From Cryptoclostridium sp964637365 (lineage in GTDB: Bacteria > Bacillota > Dehalobacteriia > UBA7702), in the NCBI GenBank assembly GCA_964637365.1, contig CAZWWH010000007.1:1-64000 (forward strand): a stretch of 64,000 bases of DNA. Reading direction: 5' to 3'. The position numbers and the translations under genes are program-made. Below, piece by piece: positions 59,570 through 64,000 of the stretch. The number at the start of each line of letters is the position of its first letter. The stretch's first letter is position 1. The notes under the pieces were generated by a model. It saw only the letters and a program-made list of their open reading frames with translations, was not told the DNA's origin and did not search any database.

Positions 59570-60370
59570 ATGTTAAAAACCAGAGTTATTAGTGCATGTG
59601 TGTTTGTGCCGCTGATTTTGATTGCCACCCTTTTGGGCGGTTGGTTTTTTGCGGCGTTGATGCTTTTCGTTGCCGCCGTAGGTGGCTATGAATTTCAAAG
59701 AATTTTGGCCGCGCGCCAGTTGAAATTTCATTATCCTTTATTTTTGGGATTTACAGTGTTGATTTTTCTGGCCTCATTATTATCGGAGCATTATGAATCC
59801 ATCTCATTAATTCTGCTCTTTTTACTTTTTGCTCTGTTGGCCATTTTATTCGTTTTTGCAAAACTTCGGCCTGAGGAAGCGGGCTTATCATTTTTAGGTG
59901 CTGTCTATATTGGTTTTACTTTAAGTACCATGGTGGTGATGCGCTGCCAAATGGATCAGGGAATTTTTTTGATTTTCCTGGTGTTCATTATTCAGTGGCT
60001 CACCGACACTGGCGCCTATTTCGTGGGATCTACCTTGGGACGGCATAAATTGATGCCTAAAGTTAGCCCTAAAAAGTCCGTGGAGGGCGCCGTGGGGGGC
60101 GTTGTCGTGGCGGTCATTTCCGCTTTGATTTTTAATGCCTTTACCCATATTTTGCCTTGGGGATGGCTCATTCTTGTGACAATTTGCGCCTCAATATTGG
60201 GACAAATGGGGGATTTGGTAGAAAGCGCCTTCAAACGCTGGGTCGGTGTAAAGGATTCCGGCAAGCTCATTCCCGGTCACGGCGGCGCTTTGGATCGCTT
60301 TGACAGTCTCTTATTTATTGCGCCATTTCTCTGCTATTTTCTCATGATTTACACAAATCTGATACAATAG
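59570..60370 (+). CDS. cdsA: Phosphatidate cytidylyltransferase
   Basis: A 266-residue integral membrane enzyme (about 7-8 helices) that makes CDP-diacylglycerol. The signature spans S-P-K-K-S-V-E-G-A-V-G-G, D-L-V-E-S-A-F-K-R and K-D-S-G-K-L-I-P-G-H-G-G-A-L-D-R-F-D. ATG 59570 follows AGAGGTG; an in-frame ATG 30 nt earlier overlaps uppS. Confidence 0.95.
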   Translation: MLKTRVISACVFVPLILIATLLGGWFFAALMLFVAAVGGYEFQRILAARQLKFHYPLFLGFTVLIFLASLLSEHYESISLILLFLLFALLAILFVFAKLRPEEAGLSFLGAVYIGFTLSTMVVMRCQMDQGIFLIFLVFIIQWLTDTGAYFVGSTLGRHKLMPKVSPKKSVEGAVGGVVVAVISALIFNAFTHILPWGWLILVTICASILGQMGDLVESAFKRWVGVKDSGKLIPGHGGALDRFDSLLFIAPFLCYFLMIYTNLIQ

Positions 60371-60380
60371 GAGTTTATCA

Positions 60381-61523
60381 TTGAAAACGATCGGTATTTT
60401 AGGTTCAACGGGTTCCATTGGTACCCAAAGTCTTGATGTAGTCGGCTGGTTTCCGGAAGAATATGATGTCCAGGTTTTGGCTGCCAACAACCAATGGGAG
60501 CTTTTGGCGGCGCAAACCAGAAAGTTTTCTCCCCAGCTGGTGACAATTTACGATGAAACAAAATATCTTCTTTTGAAAGAAGCGCTTCCCGATTTCTCCG
60601 GTGAGATCATGTGTGGGGAAGATGGCTTAAAAGCCGCCGCTGAAATGCGTGTGGATATGATGATTCATGGTATTGCCGGCATGGCGGGACTCAACCCTTT
60701 GCTGCAAACCCTGAAGGTAGGTAATCCTGTGGCTTTTGCCAATAAGGAAAGTTTGGTCACTGCGGGACATCTTGTGATGGATTTGGCAAAGCAAAATAAT
60801 ACGGTGTTGCTGCCGGTAGATAGCGAGCACTCCGCCATTTTTCAGTGCTTGATGGGGGGGCGCAGCGGTCTGCATAAACTGGTGCTAACAGCTTCTGGAG
60901 GCCCCTTTCGTGAATTTACCCCAGAGCAATTAAAAGCCGTCACACCGGCAATGGCGTTAAAGCATCCCACCTGGGACATGGGAGCGAAAGTCACTATTGA
61001 CAGTTCCACCATGATGAATAAGGGTCTTGAAGTTATTGAGGCCCATTGGCTTTTTGATGTGGATTACGATGATATCGACGTGCTGATTCAGCCCCAAAGT
61101 ATCATTCATTCCATGGTGAGCTTTAAAGACGGCTCTTTTATCGGCCATTTAGGGAAAGCCGATATGCGGATCCCCATACAATTCGCCCTGACCTATCCGG
61201 AACGGCGGGATAATCCTTTGGAACCTTTGAATTTTGCGAAACTTGGACATATTGATTTTTACGCTCCACGTCGGGATGTTTTTCCACTGTTGGATTTGGC
61301 TTATGAAGCAGGTAAGGCCGGCGGCACCGAAACGGCGGTTTTGAATGCCGCCAATGAAACCTTGGTGTATATGTTCCTGGCAGAGCGAATAAAATATACT
61401 GATATCTATTCTTATGCGGTAAAAGCCATTGAGGCCTATGACCATATTGCGGCACCTTCTCTTGATGAGATCTTGGCGGCGGCAGACTGGGCCAAACAGT
61501 GGCTCAATGAGGTGATTTCTTGA
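60381..61523 (+). CDS. dxr: 1-deoxy-D-xylulose 5-phosphate reductoisomerase
   Basis: A 380-residue MEP-pathway enzyme with the NADPH loop I-L-G-S-T-G-S-I-G (about 5-13), A-N-K-E-S-L-V, P-V-D-S-E-H-S-A-I and S-S-T-M-M-N-K-G-L-E. It starts with TTG at 60381, with ATAGGAG 7 nt upstream. Together with ispG it shows that isoprenoids for UppS are made by the MEP route. Confidence 0.96.
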   Translation: MKTIGILGSTGSIGTQSLDVVGWFPEEYDVQVLAANNQWELLAAQTRKFSPQLVTIYDETKYLLLKEALPDFSGEIMCGEDGLKAAAEMRVDMMIHGIAGMAGLNPLLQTLKVGNPVAFANKESLVTAGHLVMDLAKQNNTVLLPVDSEHSAIFQCLMGGRSGLHKLVLTASGGPFREFTPEQLKAVTPAMALKHPTWDMGAKVTIDSSTMMNKGLEVIEAHWLFDVDYDDIDVLIQPQSIIHSMVSFKDGSFIGHLGKADMRIPIQFALTYPERRDNPLEPLNFAKLGHIDFYAPRRDVFPLLDLAYEAGKAGGTETAVLNAANETLVYMFLAERIKYTDIYSYAVKAIEAYDHIAAPSLDEILAAADWAKQWLNEVIS

Positions 61524-62542
61524 ACGCGATTATTACAGTTCTTTTGACGCTGCTCATGTTTGGCATCATCATCTTTGCCCATGAGTTCGGTCACTTACTC
61601 TGTGCCAAAAAATGCCATATTTATGTGGAAGAATTTGCCGTAGGGATGGGGCCGAAATTATTTTCTTTTCACAAGGGAGAAACCCAGTATACATTACGCC
61701 TACTTCCCATTGGCGGCTATTGTAAGATGCCTGGGGAGGATGGGGAAAGCGAACATCCCAATGGTTTTGATAAAAAGTCTGTCCCTCAGCGGATGTTAGT
61801 GGTGGCTGGCGGCGCTTTGTTCAATTTCATTTTTGCCATTCTGCTGTTTATCATTGCTTATATGGCTTTGGGCACTCCCGTCAATGATGCCCGCATTGGT
61901 GAAGTGACGGAAGGAATGCCTGCGGCCACGGCGGGGATGATGGCTGGCGATGAAATTACCGCCATCAATGGCAAAGCCATTGATACATGGGAGGAAGCCG
62001 TCGCCATGATTAATGCTAACGAAGGCAATGTCTTGAATTTCACGGTAAACCGTGACGGTAAAACCGTGGAAATGCAGATCACGCCTCAGTTATCCGAGGA
62101 TGGCACGCAATCAGTGATTGGAATTGTCCGTGACAGCGAGCGACTTTCCCTGTTTGGCGCCATTGGTAAAGGGTTTCAGCAGACCTATGATTTGACCAAA
62201 CTCATTTTGGTTTCCTTGTTCGATATGGTGACAGGCCAAGCGGATGTGGAATTGGCCGGTCCCGTAGGCGTCGGACAGATGGTAGGTCAGGTGGCACATT
62301 ATGGTTTGTTGAATTTTATCATCTTTATCGCAGCGATCAGCGTAAACCTTGGCGTTGTTAATTTGCTTCCCTTGCCGGCTTTAGACGGCAGCCGTCTTGT
62401 GTTTCTGGCTATCGAAGGGCTGCGTGGGAAACCTGTGAGCGCCCAGGTAGAAGGAACCATTCATTTTGTGGGATTTGTTTTATTAATGGGACTCATGGTG
62501 GTTATTACCTACTTTGATGTTTCTCGGCTTATTGGCAGCTGA
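61520..62542 (+). CDS. rseP: Site-2 protease RseP (RasP)
   Basis: A 340-residue intramembrane zinc protease with H-E-F-G-H in the first helix, a single PDZ domain (about 115-200) and the third zinc ligand in N-L-L-P-L-P-A-L-D-G-S. It cleaves anti-sigma factors and leftover signal peptides. The start TTG 61520 overlaps the dxr stop. Confidence 0.95.
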   Translation: MNAIITVLLTLLMFGIIIFAHEFGHLLCAKKCHIYVEEFAVGMGPKLFSFHKGETQYTLRLLPIGGYCKMPGEDGESEHPNGFDKKSVPQRMLVVAGGALFNFIFAILLFIIAYMALGTPVNDARIGEVTEGMPAATAGMMAGDEITAINGKAIDTWEEAVAMINANEGNVLNFTVNRDGKTVEMQITPQLSEDGTQSVIGIVRDSERLSLFGAIGKGFQQTYDLTKLILVSLFDMVTGQADVELAGPVGVGQMVGQVAHYGLLNFIIFIAAISVNLGVVNLLPLPALDGSRLVFLAIEGLRGKPVSAQVEGTIHFVGFVLLMGLMVVITYFDVSRLIGS

Positions 62543-62555
62543 TAAGGAGGTCGCC

Positions 62556-63611
62556 ATGAGACGAAAATCAAGGAAAATAAAAATCGGTTCGGTGGAAATA
62601 GGTGGCGATGCTCCTATTTCCATCCAGAGCATGAATAATACGAAAACTGCCGATGTGGAAAATACCTTGGCTCAGCTAAAGGCCTTGGCCAAAGCGGGTT
62701 GTGATATCGGCCGTTTGGCGGTGCCTGATATGGAAGCCGCCATAGCATTAAAAGAGATTTTGCCTGCTTCGCCTTTGCCTTTGGTGGCGGATATTCATTT
62801 TGACTATCGATTGGCTCTAGCTGCCATTGATGCGGGGATTGACGCACTGCGCATTAATCCTGGCAATATCGGTAGCGAAGAACGTATTCAGAAGGTATTG
62901 TCCGCTGCGCGGGAACGTAAGATCCCTATTCGTATCGGGATCAACGGCGGCTCGTTGGAAAAGGATTTGTTAGAGAAATATGGCCCCAGTCCCGAAGCAC
63001 TGGTAGAAAGTGCTTTACGTCAGGTGGCGATTTTTGAACGCTACGGTTTTGAGGATTATAAAATTTCCGTAAAGACCTCATCAGTACCGAATACCATCGC
63101 CGCGTATGAGTTGCTGGGACAGAAAGTTGATTGTCCTCTTCACATCGGCGTTACAGAGGCTGGCACCTTATTAAAAGGAAGCATTAAATCCTCCCTGGGA
63201 TTGGGTGTTATACTATACCAGGGCATCGGAGATACCATGCGTGTGTCCCTGACGGGAGACCCCGTTAACGAAGTAATGGTAGCCCGGGAAATATTAAAGG
63301 GGTTGGGACTCCGAAAAGAGGGCATTGAGATTATTTCTTGTCCCACCTGTGGGCGTACCAAAGTGGATTTGGAACGTATGGTCAATGCGACAGAAGCGGC
63401 TTTGGAGAATTTTAAACCGAAACGTCCCTTGACTGTGGCGGTGATGGGGTGTGAAGTCAATGGCCCCGGAGAAGCCAAGGAAGCAGATTATGGCATCGCT
63501 TCAGGACGTGGACAAGGGTTATTGTTAAAAGAGGGCGAGGTCGTGGGAAAGTTTTCCGAGGCGACCATTGTCGATGAATTGATTGGTTTAATCAGGAGGA
63601 ATGAACAATGA
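62556..63611 (+). CDS. ispG: 4-hydroxy-3-methylbut-2-enyl diphosphate synthase
   Basis: A 351-residue [4Fe-4S] enzyme of the MEP pathway. The TIM-barrel half opens with S-I-Q-S-M-N-N-T-K-T, and the cluster Cys are in S-C-P-T-C-G-R-T and M-G-C-E-V-N-G-P-G-E-A. ATG 62556 has AAGGAGG; the earlier in-frame codons lie within rseP. It overlaps proS by ATGA. Confidence 0.96.
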   Translation: MRRKSRKIKIGSVEIGGDAPISIQSMNNTKTADVENTLAQLKALAKAGCDIGRLAVPDMEAAIALKEILPASPLPLVADIHFDYRLALAAIDAGIDALRINPGNIGSEERIQKVLSAARERKIPIRIGINGGSLEKDLLEKYGPSPEALVESALRQVAIFERYGFEDYKISVKTSSVPNTIAAYELLGQKVDCPLHIGVTEAGTLLKGSIKSSLGLGVILYQGIGDTMRVSLTGDPVNEVMVAREILKGLGLRKEGIEIISCPTCGRTKVDLERMVNATEAALENFKPKRPLTVAVMGCEVNGPGEAKEADYGIASGRGQGLLLKEGEVVGKFSEATIVDELIGLIRRNEQ

Positions 63612-64000
63612 GATACAGTAAAATGCTAGCGCCTACCTTGCGGGAAGTTCCTGCAGAAGCGGAAATTGCCAGCCATAAGCTGATGCTGCGTGCTGGTTTG
63701 ATGAGAAAAGTGGCTTCGGGGGTCTATACTTATATGCCTTTGGGCTGGCGTACCATGGAAAAAATCAATGTCATCGTTCGGGAGGAAATGAACAATAGTG
63801 GTGCTCAGGAACTGCTGTTCCCCATCATTCAGCCGGCGGAGCTTTGGCAAAAAAGTGGCCGCTGGGATGTTTACGGTGACGAAATGTGGCGCATTCGCGA
63901 CCGCCACGGCCGTGATTTCTGCCTTGGCCCCACCCATGAGGAGGTTGTCACATCTCTCGTCTGTAATGAAGTGAAATCTTATAAACAACTGCCTCTGATG
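63608..64000 (+). CDS. proS: Prolyl-tRNA synthetase (5' part; runs off the window)
   Basis: The first 131 residues of a class II aminoacyl-tRNA synthetase, opening with M-R-Y-S-K-M-L-A-P-T-L-R-E-V-P and including motif 2-like R-D-F-C-L-G-P-T-H-E-E-V. It is the bacterial (long, editing) ProRS type by its start. Coupled to ispG by ATGA overlap; the rest lies beyond base 64000. Confidence 0.95.
   Translation, partial: MRYSKMLAPTLREVPAEAEIASHKLMLRAGLMRKVASGVYTYMPLGWRTMEKINVIVREEMNNSGAQELLFPIIQPAELWQKSGRWDVYGDEMWRIRDRHGRDFCLGPTHEEVVTSLVCNEVKSYKQLPLM

Noticed and set aside
1..64000. CRISPR arrays, insertion sequences, prophage, tRNA or rRNA genes
   Set aside because: No regularly spaced repeats, transposase or integrase cassettes (XerC is the housekeeping recombinase), and no tRNA- or rRNA-like sequence was recognised by reading; a dedicated search was not possible.

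Overview
The window looks like part of the chromosome of an anaerobic Gram-positive-lineage bacterium (Bacillota; class not decidable here, Clostridia or Negativicutes both possible). The evidence is the classic Bacillota gene order (ylxM-ffh-rpsP-khpA-rimM-trmD-rplS-rbgA-rnhB; xerC-hslV-hslU; rpsB-tsf-pyrH-frr-uppS-cdsA-dxr-rseP-ispG-proS), near-consensus sigma-A promoters with 17-nt spacers, strong AGGAGG-type ribosome binding sites, several TTG starts and an SLH-domain surface protein. A CooT-type nickel protein, a 2[4Fe-4S] ferredoxin and a glycine-betaine-type methyltransferase fit anaerobic one-carbon metabolism (inference). I saw no rRNA, tRNA, insertion sequence, prophage or CRISPR array.

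Layout. 1-9090: a polysaccharide export/regulation operon under a perfect consensus promoter: nucleotidyltransferase-like protein, CpsB phosphatase, membrane Ig-like protein, two tandem tyrosine autokinases, a WbpM/CapD-type sugar dehydratase and a metallophosphoesterase; no glycosyltransferase or flippase is present. 9119-10860 (minus): amt-glnB nitrogen pair with a terminator-like hairpin at the very 5' end of its transcript. 11049-14276: GH25-SLH cell-wall hydrolase, HAD phosphatase, EamA transporter. 14318-23036: a complete elongation/malonyl-CoA operon for type II fatty acid synthesis (MarR-type regulator, acpP, fabK, fabD, fabG, fabF, accB, fabZ, accC, accD, accA) without fabH. 23052-23939: DUF3842 and cooT behind an attenuator-like leader. 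24000-26467: LCP ligase and pgi. 26511-28231 (minus): a small gene that appears frameshifted and an Ldh-family oxidoreductase, separated by an 82-nt imperfect hairpin. 28255-29251: an orphan OpuC-like substrate-binding lipoprotein.

29295-34050: SRP/ribosome-maturation operon. 34365-40177: the most distinctive module, a TetR regulator and a BCCT transporter - MttB-family methyltransferase - BCCT transporter operon. One 16-bp near-palindrome occurs at the tetR start codon and twice upstream of the first transporter, so the regulator and its likely target promoter appear linked. 40289-48658: rbgA, rnhB, yraN, a ComM-like ATPase, then a cell-wall trio (alpha/beta hydrolase, membrane-embedded Mur ligase, D-Ala-D-Ala ligase) and dprA. 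48651-55042: topA, trmFO, xerC, hslV, hslU. 55319-64000: rpsB, tsf, pyrH, frr, a small ferredoxin, then undecaprenyl/phospholipid/isoprenoid genes and the start of proS, which runs off the window.

The genes fall into envelope construction (capsule control, peptidoglycan precursors, wall hydrolase, LCP, lipid carrier, phospholipid), housekeeping translation, and a smaller metabolic layer (fatty acids, ammonium, betaine demethylation, nickel). Much of the regulation visible in the DNA is by leader or intercistronic hairpins (amt, DUF3842, rplS, rpsB, khpA/rimM, rpsB/tsf).
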